Shown: piece by piece, positions 36,978 to 45,458 of the stretch
How the letters are laid out: every line of letters starts with the position of its first letter
How positions within the stretch are numbered: position 1 is the stretch's first letter
NCBI GenBank assembly: GCA_963782045.1
Contig: CAWAIR010000013.1
Coordinates: 124,001 to 188,000, forward strand
Direction of reading: 5' to 3'
Source: CAVSRC01 sp963782045
Lineage (GTDB): Bacteria > Pseudomonadota > Alphaproteobacteria > Rhizobiales > Kaistiaceae
DNA: 64,000 bases
The notes under the pieces: model-generated
What the model was told of the DNA's origin: nothing
Seen by the model: the letters and a program-made list of their open reading frames with translations, nothing else
Database searches by the model: none
Translations under genes and position numbers: made by a program

Positions 36978-38018
36978 ATGAACCCAACCCGTCGTATCTT
37001 CGGGAAAGCCGTGGTCGCCGCCGCCATCGTCGGGATGGCCGGTGTCGGTCTGGGCAACGCCGCCTTTGCCAGCACCACCATCACGGGCGCCGGCAGCACC
37101 TGGGTCTATCCGCTGGTTTCCAAGTGGGCGGCCGCCTACCAGCAGAAGACCGGCACCGCCGTAAATTACGCCTCCATCGGTTCTGGCGGCGGCATCAAGC
37201 AGATCGAGGGCGGCGTGGTGGCGTTCGGCGCCAGCGACATGCCGTTGACGCCCGCCACGCTCGCCAAGAACGGGCTGATCCAGTTTCCCACGGCCATTGC
37301 CGGCGAGGACCTGATCTACAACCTGCCCGGCATCAAGCCCGGCCAGCTCATCCTGTCGGGCCCTCTGGTTGCAGACATCTACCTGGGCAAGGTCACCAAG
37401 TGGAATGATCCGGCCATCGCCAAGCTCAACCCGGGCGTGAAACTGCCCGACATGGCGATCGCCGTCGTGCACCGCTCCGACGGTTCGGGAACGACCTTCA
37501 CCTTCGCCAACTATCTGTCGAAGGTCAGCCCCGAGTGGAAGTCGAAGATCGGGGCCGACACCGCGCTGAACTGGCCGACGGGCGTGGGTGGCAAGGGCAA
37601 CGAAGGCGTTTCGGCCTATGTGCAGAAGCTCGACGGCGCGATCGGCTACGTCGAATACGCCTACATTCTGCAGAACAACCTCTCCTACGCCCGCATGATC
37701 AACAGCGCCGGCAAGGTGGTGAGCCCGAACCTGAAAGGCTTCCAGGCCGCCGCCTCGCACGTCGACTTCACCAAGGCGAAGGACTTCTACGTGATCCTCA
37801 CCGATCAGCCCGGCGACGATACCTGGCCGATCTCGGGCTGCACCTGGCAGATCCTGCGCAAGAACGCGCCCAAGGCGACCAACGAGGACGTGACCAAGTT
37901 CTTCGATTGGGGCTTCGAGAAGGGCCAGAAGATGGCGACCGCCATCTCTTTCGGGCCGTTGCCGCCCAGCACCGTGGCCGCGATCAAGGCCTATTGGAAA
38001 GCCAATCTCGGCATCTAG
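36978..38018 (+). CDS. pstS: phosphate ABC transporter substrate-binding protein PstS
   Basis: Periplasmic high-affinity phosphate-binding protein of 346 residues. After a signal peptide (cleavage near N-A-A-F-A) comes the diagnostic I-T-G-A-G-S-T-W-V-Y-P, then G-S-G-G-G-I-K-Q-I and F-G-A-S-D-M-P, the S-D-G-S-G-T-T phosphate site, and F-F-D-W-G-F-E-K-G-Q near the end. CGGAGG precedes the ATG at 36978. No pstC, pstA, pstB or phoU follows, so it is an orphan here and must use a permease encoded elsewhere. I found no convincing Pho box. Confidence 0.95.
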   Translation: MNPTRRIFGKAVVAAAIVGMAGVGLGNAAFASTTITGAGSTWVYPLVSKWAAAYQQKTGTAVNYASIGSGGGIKQIEGGVVAFGASDMPLTPATLAKNGLIQFPTAIAGEDLIYNLPGIKPGQLILSGPLVADIYLGKVTKWNDPAIAKLNPGVKLPDMAIAVVHRSDGSGTTFTFANYLSKVSPEWKSKIGADTALNWPTGVGGKGNEGVSAYVQKLDGAIGYVEYAYILQNNLSYARMINSAGKVVSPNLKGFQAAASHVDFTKAKDFYVILTDQPGDDTWPISGCTWQILRKNAPKATNEDVTKFFDWGFEKGQKMATAISFGPLPPSTVAAIKAYWKANLGI

Positions 38019-38032
38019 TCGCCGACATGGGA

Positions 38033-38061
38033 CCGCCGGGAAGGCAGCAGCCTCCCGGCGG
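38033..38061 (+). terminator. terminator after pstS
   Basis: A 9-bp perfect stem (38033-38041 with 38053-38061) enclosing 11 bases, 15 bases after the pstS stop; the tail is only weakly T-rich. Confidence 0.6.
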
Positions 38062-38216
38062 CCTTCCCGCTCCGGCGTTCGCTCTTTGAGGCAGCCGCGC
38101 GGCCGCGCCAGACTTGCCGAACAGGCAACGCTCTAACCCGTTGGGGAAGGAAGCTCGCACCCTGAGAGCTTCCGGTCCGGGGCCGACGGCAACGCCGGCC
38201 CCAGGCTCTGCACGGC

Positions 38217-38723
38217 TCAGCCCTTCCCCCACTCCACCACCGCCGGGCCGTCGGCACCGACCACCGGGTCCGCCCCGGGCAAGGCCACGGCGGCGATGCG
38301 CTTGCGGATGCCCGCCGTGTCCTCGGCGCCCTCGCGCATCAGGTCGGCGCGCTGGCCCAGCGGATAGGCACCGATGACCAGCAGGTCTGGTGAGCCCGTG
38401 AGCCGCTTGTGGCCGACGCCGGCCGGGATCAGCACCGCATCGCCGGCCTTGGCATGGACGGTGGCGCCGCCCTCGCCGCCGAAGCGCACTTCCGCCTCGC
38501 CGGCGGCGATGCCCAGCACCTCGTGCGCCGTCGAATGGTAATGGTGGAAGGGGAAGATGCCGTTCCGCCAGCCATTGCCCCATCCGTGGCTGTGAAACAG
38601 ATCCTCGAAGGCGCGCGCCAGATCGCCCACAGCGGGATCGATGGCACCGGCATAGAGGATCAGCGGCAGGCGGTTGTTGGGGATATCGCCGTCATCGGCG
38701 AATGGATGGAGCGTGATCTTCAT
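38217..38723 (-). CDS. YjlB-like cupin protein
   Basis: A 168-residue single-domain cupin. Cupin motif 1 is F-H-H-Y-H-S-T-A-H-E-V-L-G (His/His/Glu metal ligands) and motif 2 includes G-D-A-V-L-I-P-A-G-V-G-H. It resembles Bacillus YjlB. The enzymatic role, if any, is unknown. The ATG at 38723 is divergent from the exporter gene; the much longer open frame upstream is antisense to that gene. Confidence 0.85.
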   Translation of the reverse strand: MKITLHPFADDGDIPNNRLPLILYAGAIDPAVGDLARAFEDLFHSHGWGNGWRNGIFPFHHYHSTAHEVLGIAAGEAEVRFGGEGGATVHAKAGDAVLIPAGVGHKRLTGSPDLLVIGAYPLGQRADLMREGAEDTAGIRKRIAAVALPGADPVVGADGPAVVEWGKG

Positions 38724-38858
38724 GGCTGCGCCAACGCCCGGCTGGATGCGGGCTTCGGCGGCAATTTGACAGGCCGCCGCCAAGCGGTCAAAACCATTGC
38801 CTCCGCGCCGAAACGGCTCGGAACGACGATTTCTGAAGGACCTGGACGCGAGCGTTCC

Positions 38859-41150
38859 ATGAAGGGACTGGGAATCGGTTTCGGCCTTGAGCGGATCGCC
38901 TGGGCCGCCTTCGACCGGCCGCGCTTCGGCGTCGCGCTCATCATCGTGGTCGCGCTGCTCGCCGGCTTCGGCGTCACCCACGTGCGCTTCGACGACGACC
39001 TGCGCAACATCTTTTCCGCCGACACCCAGACCTTCCGCGACTACGCCGCCGCGACCAGCGATTTCGTCGATCCCGAGAACGAGCTGGCCGTGCTGGTCGA
39101 GGGCAAGGATCTCGGCACGCCGGAGAACTTCCAGAAGCTGCAGGACTTCCAGCTCGAATTGCAGCTCCTCGACGGCGTCGACAACGTCTATTCGCTGTTC
39201 GCCCTGCGCGAGCCGCCCGATGCCAATGGCAACGCGCCGCCGCTGGTCAACGACACCTCGGCCGGGCTGACGCCGGAGCTGGTGCAGAAGATCCGCGCCC
39301 ACCCGGTGCTCGGCAACCGGCTGATCAATGCCGATGCCAGCGCGGTGGTCTTCACCGTCACGCCGAGCGAGCCCAAGGCGCCGCTGTCGGTCGCCCGCAA
39401 GCTCACCGCCGCCATCGAAGGCGCCGCCAAGGACACGCTCGCCGGCAGCGACCTCAAGGCCACCGTCACCGGCTTCCCGGTCATCCGCTATTCGATCTCC
39501 GACATCGTGCGCCACGACCAGGTGGTGCTCGACGCGGTCGGCGCGCTGATCGGCACGGTGATGAGCCTCATCGTCTTCCGCTCGATCGCCGCCACCATCA
39601 TCGCCGCCGTGCCGGCGATCGCCGCCGCCTTCCTGGTGGTCGGCTTCATGGGGCTCCTGGGCGTCAAGATCACCGTGATGACGACGGTGGTGCCGGCGCT
39701 GGTGATGATCTTCGGCTACGCCGACGGCATGCACCTGAGCTTCGCCTGGCGCCGATACCGCGAGGCCGGCCACGGCATCGTCGAGGCCGAACGGCTGGCG
39801 CAGCGCGAGCTCACCGGCGCCTGCGCGCTGTCGGCGATCACCACCTCGATCGCCTTCCTGTCGCTGGTGATTTCGTCGGTGACCATGGTGCGCTCGTTCG
39901 GCTGGACCGGCGCCATCGCCACCACCGGCGCGATGCTGCTGGTGCAGGTCATCCACGGGCTGCTCATCCGCGTGCTCGGCCGCTTCTGGAAGCCCGGACC
40001 GCGCGGCAAGTCGGACAACCTGCTGACCGCGATCGAGCCTGCCTGCGGCGCCGTCGGGCGCTTCGCGGTCACCTTCGCCAAACCCCTGACGGTGCTTTCG
40101 CTGGTGCTCTTCGCGCTCCTCGGCGCCGGGCATTTCTCGGCCAAGCCGGAGCACTCCTTCCGCGAGGACCTGCCCTCGAACAATCCGGCCAACGCCGCGC
40201 TCGGCCGGCTCGACAGCGAGTTCGGCGGCGTCTTCCCGCTGGAAGTGGTGGTGCCGCTGAACGGCGTCGACCCGACCGCGCCCGACTCGCTCTCCCGCGT
40301 CCGCGCCGTCCAGGACGCCGTCGCCAAGGTCGACGGCGTCGGCGAGCCGCTGTCCATGTGGAACCTCGCCGAATGGCTCGGTGGCAGCGATCCCGCTCAC
40401 AGCGGCGCCGCGGTCGCCAAGATGCTCCAGGCGATGACGCCGACGACCCGCAGCCGCTTCGTCGGCACGAAGGGCAACGCGCTCATCACCGCAACCACCC
40501 ACGAGATGACCTCTTCCGCCGCCGCCAAACTGGTCGACCGGGTCGAGCAGGCGATCGCCGCCACCGGCGTCGCCGGCGTCAGGGTCACCGGCGTCACCGT
40601 CATCAATGCGCGCGAGAGCACGCGCACCATCTCGAACCTCAATACCAGCCTGCTGCTTTCGGTCGCCGCCAACCTGCTGGTGATCGCGCTCGCCTTCGGC
40701 AGCCTGTCGATCGGCCTCGTCTCATTCCTGCCCAACATGGTGCCGATCCTGGCGGTCGGCACCATGTTGTTCCTGTCCGGACGCGGCATGCAGTTCACAG
40801 CGGTCATCGCCCTCAACGTCGCCTTCGGCGTCGCCGTCAACAACTCGGTCCATTTCGTCAACCGCTTCCTGCACACCAGCGGCGGCGCACCGCTGTCCGA
40901 ACGCCTGATCGAGGCCTCCCGCCGCATCGGTCCGGTGATCATCGGCACGACGCTGATCATCATCGCCGGCCTGTCGGCGACCTTCACCAGTTCGATGCCG
41001 ACCATCCGCCTGTTCGGCCAGATCGCCGCGGTCACCCTGTTCGCCGGCATCGTCGGCGACCTCGTCATATTGCCGGCCCTGATGGGCGGCCCCGGCCGCC
41101 GCTGGTTCGACCGCCACCCGAACATCAAACCGCAAGAGGCAAACGCATGA
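38859..41150 (+). CDS. RND superfamily exporter (MMPL-type)
   Basis: A 763-residue inner-membrane protein with two repeats of one helix, a large periplasmic loop and five helices. It has the opening R-P-R-F-G-V-A-L-I-I-V-V-A-L-L and the RND-like F-G-Y-A-D-G-M-H-L-S and F-G-V-A-V-N-N-S-V-H-F motifs in helices 4 and 10, where the Asp and His would carry protons. Such MMPL/hopanoid-transporter-like proteins export lipids or hydrophobic compounds; the cargo is unknown. It overlaps the next gene by four bases (ATGA). Confidence 0.9.
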   Translation: MKGLGIGFGLERIAWAAFDRPRFGVALIIVVALLAGFGVTHVRFDDDLRNIFSADTQTFRDYAAATSDFVDPENELAVLVEGKDLGTPENFQKLQDFQLELQLLDGVDNVYSLFALREPPDANGNAPPLVNDTSAGLTPELVQKIRAHPVLGNRLINADASAVVFTVTPSEPKAPLSVARKLTAAIEGAAKDTLAGSDLKATVTGFPVIRYSISDIVRHDQVVLDAVGALIGTVMSLIVFRSIAATIIAAVPAIAAAFLVVGFMGLLGVKITVMTTVVPALVMIFGYADGMHLSFAWRRYREAGHGIVEAERLAQRELTGACALSAITTSIAFLSLVISSVTMVRSFGWTGAIATTGAMLLVQVIHGLLIRVLGRFWKPGPRGKSDNLLTAIEPACGAVGRFAVTFAKPLTVLSLVLFALLGAGHFSAKPEHSFREDLPSNNPANAALGRLDSEFGGVFPLEVVVPLNGVDPTAPDSLSRVRAVQDAVAKVDGVGEPLSMWNLAEWLGGSDPAHSGAAVAKMLQAMTPTTRSRFVGTKGNALITATTHEMTSSAAAKLVDRVEQAIAATGVAGVRVTGVTVINARESTRTISNLNTSLLLSVAANLLVIALAFGSLSIGLVSFLPNMVPILAVGTMLFLSGRGMQFTAVIALNVAFGVAVNNSVHFVNRFLHTSGGAPLSERLIEASRRIGPVIIGTTLIIIAGLSATFTSSMPTIRLFGQIAAVTLFAGIVGDLVILPALMGGPGRRWFDRHPNIKPQEANA

Positions 41151-41653
41151 CGCGCGCCCTTCCCGCTCTGCTGGCTGCCATCGCCCTGACGCTGCCGGCC
41201 TTCGCGCTACCCGCCTTCGCCGCCGACGGGCTGCTGTCGCGGCTCGCCGGCGACTGGACCGGCCGCGGCACCTACCGGCCGGGGCCGCAGGCGCCGCAGG
41301 AGCACATCCTGTGCAAGGTCACCAACACGCTGATCAACAACGGCAATGCGCTCCAGCAATCCGGGCGCTGCTCGATCTCCAGCGGCACCGGCACGATCTA
41401 CGGCGTCATCCAGTCAAGCGGCGGCGGCCGCTATACCGGCTCGCTCAACAGCCCGGCCTCGGACGGGCCGGCGAACTTCAGCGGCACCGGCAGCAGCAAC
41501 CGGCTGACGCTGAACATGACCTTCACCGACTCGCACACCCACGCGAGCGCGGCCTCGGTGACCACCATGACGCTGACCGGCAGCGGCTATCGCCTGCTGT
41601 CGACGCGCAAGGACGGCGGCTGGACGCCGACCGACATCAGCTTCAGGAAGTAG
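41147..41653 (+). CDS. exported small beta-rich protein coupled to the RND exporter
   Basis: A 168-residue protein with a signal peptide (M-T-R-A-L-P-A-L-L-A-A-I-A-L-T-L-P-A-F-A-L-P-A-F-A) and a Gly/Ser/Thr-rich beta domain (L-A-G-D-W-T-G-R-G-T-Y ... G-R-Y-T-G-S-L). Two cysteines may form a disulfide. It may bind a lipid or other small ligand handled by the exporter, but this rests only on the ATGA overlap. No specific family is claimed. Confidence 0.75.
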   Translation: MTRALPALLAAIALTLPAFALPAFAADGLLSRLAGDWTGRGTYRPGPQAPQEHILCKVTNTLINNGNALQQSGRCSISSGTGTIYGVIQSSGGGRYTGSLNSPASDGPANFSGTGSSNRLTLNMTFTDSHTHASAASVTTMTLTGSGYRLLSTRKDGGWTPTDISFRK

Positions 41654-41728
41654 GCGGGCGCATCAGGGGCGCCGTCCTCGTGGTTCGAGGCGCGCGTTCC
41701 GCGCGCACCTCACCATAAGGGCTCAAGG

Positions 41729-41774
41729 AAGCCTCATCCTGAGGAGGCTGCCGAAGGCAGCCCTCGAAGGATGG
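41729..41774. repeat. rhizobial-type palindromic intergenic element, copy A
   Basis: GCCTCATCCT at 41729-41738 with an imperfect complement at 41766-41774 around an inner hairpin (41744-41760). The same outer arms recur perfectly at 62278-62325. Confidence 0.6.
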
Positions 41775-41798
41775 GCGCTCTTCATGCGCAATGGCACC

Positions 41799-42257
41799 TC
41801 ACGCCTGGATGTGCTGGTGGGGCGGACCGCCGGCCTCGTGGCGGTGCGGGTGGTCGGACACCTTGACCGGGATGACGTGCAGGCTGGCGTGGCGGACGCC
41901 GCGCTGGGTGCTGATCTCGTCGGCGACGTGCTGGACCGCCTGCGCGGCCCCACGCAACGCCGACACCTCCAGGCAGCTCGTATGGTCGAGCGGCACGCGC
42001 ATGTTGGCGGCGAACATGTCGTGATGCTCATGCTGGAGGCGGGTGAGCCGCTGCGCCAGGTCGCGCGTGGCGTAGTCGAAGACGTAGCCGAGCACGGCGA
42101 TGCACATGGCGTTGGAGGTCTTCGCCTGCTCGCGGTTGGCAACCTCGCGGACGATGTCGCGGAAGGCCTCCGAGCGGCTGTCATAGCCGCGCTGGCGGGT
42201 CATGGTGTCGACCACTTCGAGCAGATCGTCGTCGATGGTGATGGTGATGCGCTGCAT
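41799..42257 (-). CDS. nikR: nickel-responsive regulator NikR with altered metal site
   Basis: A 152-residue ribbon-helix-helix repressor. The DNA-binding strand is M-Q-R-I-T-I-T-I-D, and the ACT-like metal domain contains L-Q-H-E-H-H-D-M-F and H-T-S-C-L-E. By E. coli NikR numbering His76 and Cys95 are kept, but positions 87 and 89, both nickel-binding His in E. coli, are Arg and Pro. A His-rich tail (V-S-D-H-P-H-R-H-E and P-P-H-Q-H-I-Q-A) may compensate. It is the last gene of the ECF importer cluster, and a perfect NikR box lies upstream of cbiM. Confidence 0.92.
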   Translation of the reverse strand: MQRITITIDDDLLEVVDTMTRQRGYDSRSEAFRDIVREVANREQAKTSNAMCIAVLGYVFDYATRDLAQRLTRLQHEHHDMFAANMRVPLDHTSCLEVSALRGAAQAVQHVADEISTQRGVRHASLHVIPVKVSDHPHRHEAGGPPHQHIQA

Positions 42258-42562
42258 CGCGGGGTCTCCTCGCAGGGGCGGCCGCGGACAGCCGCATGGA
42301 TCGTCTGTGCCGATGCTAGAGCAGCCCGAGCGCGAGGAACATCCGCTCTGTGGGCGCATGCGCCACCGCATGGTGCCGGCTTGAGGGTCCTCTCCCCCCT
42401 TGCGGGGGAGAGACAGAGAGGGGGGTACCAGCACGGCGCCCAACGGACATCCTGCCACGACCCCTCTCCCTGCTTTTCTAGGCTCGCTTTGGCTCGCCAA
42501 GAAAAGCAGCCCTCTCCCGCAAGGGGCGAGGGCGACGGCGGCGGGCGTGATGCCGTGCGGCC
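42258..42562. other. intergenic region between cbiO and nikR
   Basis: About 305 bases without a gene. It holds repetitive CCTCTCCC/GGGGAGAG tracts and a hairpin (42470-42479 with 42500-42509, arms CTGCTTTTCT). It could separate cbiO and nikR expression. Confidence 0.55.
42470..42509. repeat. inverted repeat with 10-bp arms
   Basis: Perfect 10-bp arms CTGCTTTTCT / AGAAAAGCAG around a 20-base loop that itself has a repeated GGCTCGC. Confidence 0.6.
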
Positions 42563-43402
42563 TCAGCGCTCCGGCTCGTCCGCCCTGTGCAAATGGTGGT
42601 GGCTGTGGGCGGCGTGGTCGCCGTGGAGGTGGAGATGGGCGTGCGAGAGCCCGGCGCGCTGCAACAGCGCGACGTCGTGGAGGATATCGTGCGGTGGACC
42701 TGAAGCGATGATGCGGCCGCTCTCCAGCACGACGCAGTGGTCGGCGATGTCCTCGACAATGTCGAGGTCGTGGGTGGCAGTGACCACGGTGCGGCCCGAG
42801 CCGCGGCTCCTGACCAGGAGATCGATGAGGGCGCTGGCGCTCTTCGGATCGAGCGAAGCGGTGGGCTCGTCGAAGAGCAGCACTTGCGGGTCGAGCACCA
42901 GGACCGATGCGAGCGCAACGCGCTTCTTCTCGCCACCCGACAGGCGGTGCGGCGGCCGGTCCTTGAGGTGGCGAATGGCGAAATCGTCGAGCGCCTGCGC
43001 CACGCGGCGGCGGACCTCGTCCTTGGGCCAGCCCATCTGCAGAGGGCCGAAGGCGACCTCGTCGAAGACGGTCGGGTTGAAGAGCTGGACGTCCGGATTC
43101 TGGAAGACGAAGCCGACGCGGCGGCGAAAGGCGAGTGCCACGTCATCGTCGGCGAAGCTGTCCTCGGTCAGCGGCGCGCCGAAGGCGGCGATGGTTCCGC
43201 GCGCCGGGAAATAGAGCGCGTCGAGCAGGCGGAGCAGTGTCGACTTGCCGGAGCCGTTGGCGCCGAGGAGCACGATGCGCTGGCCGGCATGAACGGTGAG
43301 GCTGAGCCCGTCGAGCGCCGGCACGCCGTGATAGGCGTAGGCGACATCGTCGACGGCGAAGACCGGCGGAGCATCGAAGGGCAAGGCCGGCGACCCGTCC
43401 AT
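42563..43402 (-). CDS. cbiO: nickel/cobalt ECF transporter ATPase CbiO
   Basis: ATP-binding subunit (279 residues) of an energy-coupling-factor importer. Walker A G-A-N-G-S-G-K-S-T, Q-loop F-Q-N-P-D-V-Q-L-F, signature L-S-G-G-E-K-K-R, Walker B V-L-L-F-D-E-P and the H-loop A-T-H-D are all present. The C-terminus is a His-rich tail of H-A-H-L-H-L-H-G-D-H and H-S-H-H-H-L-H, probably a metal-binding or sensing extension. The start ATG shares one base with the cbiQ stop (TGATG), so the pair is coupled. Nickel is favoured over cobalt because of nikR and its operator. Confidence 0.94.
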   Translation of the reverse strand: MDGSPALPFDAPPVFAVDDVAYAYHGVPALDGLSLTVHAGQRIVLLGANGSGKSTLLRLLDALYFPARGTIAAFGAPLTEDSFADDDVALAFRRRVGFVFQNPDVQLFNPTVFDEVAFGPLQMGWPKDEVRRRVAQALDDFAIRHLKDRPPHRLSGGEKKRVALASVLVLDPQVLLFDEPTASLDPKSASALIDLLVRSRGSGRTVVTATHDLDIVEDIADHCVVLESGRIIASGPPHDILHDVALLQRAGLSHAHLHLHGDHAAHSHHHLHRADEPER

Positions 43403-44250
43403 CACGCCTGCACCCACAGTGCCAGCGCGGCGATGATCAGGAAGCCGCCGCCGGCCGCGACATCCAGCGCGGTGACGCGGAAATCATCGATCAGCCGCGG
43501 CTCGCCGCGATAGCCGCGCGAGATCATCGCCAGATGCACCTCGCTGCTCATGTCGAGCGCCTTGCCGAAAAGCGCGCCGGCGGTGGCGGTGGTCAGCCGC
43601 CGCGCGTCGCTCGCACTGAGGCGGCCGACCATGCGGCTCCGCCGCGCCTCGAACATCTGCGCGGCAAGATGCAGGAAGACGAAGACGTAGCGGGTGGTCA
43701 TGGCGAGGATGACAACCACCACCACCGGCAGGCGATAGGCCCGCATGGCCTTCAACAGATGCGGCCAAGGCGTTGAAAGGATGAGGAGAAGCGCATAGGT
43801 CGCGGTGGTCTCCGAGCGCCCGGTGAGGAACAGCGCGCTGCGCACGCCCTGGAGCGTCACCGGCCAGCCGAGGACGGGCAGCGTGACAAGCACCTCGCCC
43901 GGCACCAGGAAGACGGCCGGCAGCGCGATGAGACCGGTGAAGGCGGCGACGCCGATCCACACCTGGCCGGCAAGGCGGGCGACCGCGATGCCCGAGGCAA
44001 GCGCCAGCGCCACCGCAACGAGGAACAGGCCGGCGAGCGCGGCAAGCGACTTGACCCAGACGGCAACCACGATGAAGCCGACGACGATGCCGAGCTTCAC
44101 GCGCGGATCGAGGCTCTGCAGCAAGCCGGCGCGGCGGGCGAAGTCGTCGGCGTCGAGCGCATGCGCCAGCGCATGGGCGATGCCGTCGGCGAGCCGGTCG
44201 AGGATGCCGCCGCGATGCCGGCCGTGGCGGAGGAAGGATTGCTCTGCCAT
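43402..44250 (-). CDS. cbiQ: nickel/cobalt ECF transporter T component CbiQ
   Basis: A 282-residue membrane coupling protein. It has about five helices and, in the C-terminal third, the two Ala-Arg-Gly-type coupling helices: F-E-A-R-R-S-R-M-V and M-I-S-R-G-Y-R-G-E. These dock onto the CbiO ATPases. The start ATG at 44250 (M-A-E-Q-S-F-L-R-H-G) was chosen over an upstream frame start. It follows cbiM by about 20 bases and overlaps cbiO by one. Confidence 0.93.
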   Translation of the reverse strand: MAEQSFLRHGRHRGGILDRLADGIAHALAHALDADDFARRAGLLQSLDPRVKLGIVVGFIVVAVWVKSLAALAGLFLVAVALALASGIAVARLAGQVWIGVAAFTGLIALPAVFLVPGEVLVTLPVLGWPVTLQGVRSALFLTGRSETTATYALLLILSTPWPHLLKAMRAYRLPVVVVVILAMTTRYVFVFLHLAAQMFEARRSRMVGRLSASDARRLTTATAGALFGKALDMSSEVHLAMISRGYRGEPRLIDDFRVTALDVAAGGGFLIIAALALWVQA

Positions 44251-44273
44251 GACCGGCGCTTGCCTCTCGCCTC

Positions 44274-45359
44274 TCAGGCGCGGCCTTCGCCGGACGGCGC
44301 GCGGCGGCCGATCAGCCACGACAGCCCGGAGAGGACGATGAGGATGAGGCCGACGCCGACCACCGCCGAGAGGATGTAGCCGAAGCTCTCATTGTGCATG
44401 AAGGCCGGCGCATAGTCGGGGATCGGCGCCGTCCAGATGCTCGCCAGGCGCTCCAGCCCCTGCGGCACGACCTCCGGCGGGGCGATGTTGGCTGAGGCGG
44501 CGGCGATCTGGCCACGGACGGCGGGATCGGCGAAATCCGCCGCGCCCCATTCGCCCCAGGCGATGCCGGCGGCCAGCAGCCCAAGCGGGCTCGCCACCAT
44601 CAGCGCGCCGAGCCCCGTCCACAGCCAGCGGGTGGCGAACCAGCCGCCGCCCGCCGCGGCCGACGGATCGCTTGGCTTCTCCCGCGCGGTCGCCTCGAGC
44701 AGGCCGGGACTGGTGCGCTGGAGATAGGCGATCACGCCCGCCGAGACGATGACCTCGGCGGCGCCGGCGACGGTGAGATGGGCGAACATCATCGCCGGCA
44801 CCGCGATCGAAAGCGGATAGGGCGCGTAGAGCGGCGCGCCGGTGGCGTCGGTGAACAGCATCGGCTGGATGCCGAATTCGAGCGCCGCCGCCAGCGCCGC
44901 GGCGTTGATGGCGAGATAGCCGGCGACCGCCGCTGCCACGATGCGGCGCGGCGAGGAAACCGGCGTGTCGCCGGAGAGCACCCGGTAGGTCCAATAGGCC
45001 ACGAGCGAGCCGACGATGGCCATGTTGAAGGCGTTGGCACCGAAGGCGGTGATGCCGCCGTCGCCGAAGAACAGCGCCTGGATGGCGAGCGCGATGGAGA
45101 TGGCGAGGATGGCGGCGGACGGCCCAAGGACGATCGCCGCCACCCCCATTCCGACGGCATGCGCCGTCGTTCCTCCCGGGATCGGCAGGTTGAACATCAT
45201 GACGACGAAGCTGAAGGCCGAGACGACGGCGAGCAGCGGCACCACGCGGCTGTGCATCACGCGCTTCACACGCTTGACCGCGATGGTCCAGAACGGCGCC
45301 GCGGCGGCATAGGCGACCGCGCAGGTCGCGGGGCTGAGATAGCCGTCGGGGATGTGCAT
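44274..45359 (-). CDS. cbiM: nickel/cobalt ECF substrate-binding component CbiM (M-N fusion)
   Basis: A 361-residue membrane protein that binds the metal. It begins M-H-I-P-D-G-Y-L-S-P, where the amino group and His2 form the metal site in this family. The second metal loop is G-T-T-A-H-A-V-G-M. The C-terminal part, with a periplasmic loop (D-Y-A-P-A-F) between two helices, corresponds to CbiN, so M and N are fused as in NikMN proteins. The true start at 45359 is fixed by the M-H-I-P motif. A NikR box lies 45-72 bases upstream. Confidence 0.94.
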   Translation of the reverse strand: MHIPDGYLSPATCAVAYAAAAPFWTIAVKRVKRVMHSRVVPLLAVVSAFSFVVMMFNLPIPGGTTAHAVGMGVAAIVLGPSAAILAISIALAIQALFFGDGGITAFGANAFNMAIVGSLVAYWTYRVLSGDTPVSSPRRIVAAAVAGYLAINAAALAAALEFGIQPMLFTDATGAPLYAPYPLSIAVPAMMFAHLTVAGAAEVIVSAGVIAYLQRTSPGLLEATAREKPSDPSAAAGGGWFATRWLWTGLGALMVASPLGLLAAGIAWGEWGAADFADPAVRGQIAAASANIAPPEVVPQGLERLASIWTAPIPDYAPAFMHNESFGYILSAVVGVGLILIVLSGLSWLIGRRAPSGEGRA

Positions 45360-45403
45360 GCGGCCGGTTCCTTCAGAAGGCTGACGCTCTGAATTCACCT
45401 ACC

Positions 45404-45431
45404 GTATGAGAAACCCATGTCTTTGTCATAC
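45404..45431. promoter_or_regulatory. NikR operator of the nickel ECF operon
   Basis: GTATGA at 45404-45409 and TCATAC at 45426-45431, separated by exactly 16 bases. This is identical to the E. coli NikR recognition element. It lies 45 bases before cbiM, so NikR should repress cbiM-cbiQ-cbiO when nickel is sufficient. Confidence 0.92.
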
Positions 45432-45458
45432 GTCAAATGGTGCAGGCACGCAGGGCCT

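Noticed and set aside
38724..40502. Upstream extension of the cupin frame to 761 residues
   Set aside because: The extra part is antisense to the RND exporter; the cupin's conserved start is at 38723.
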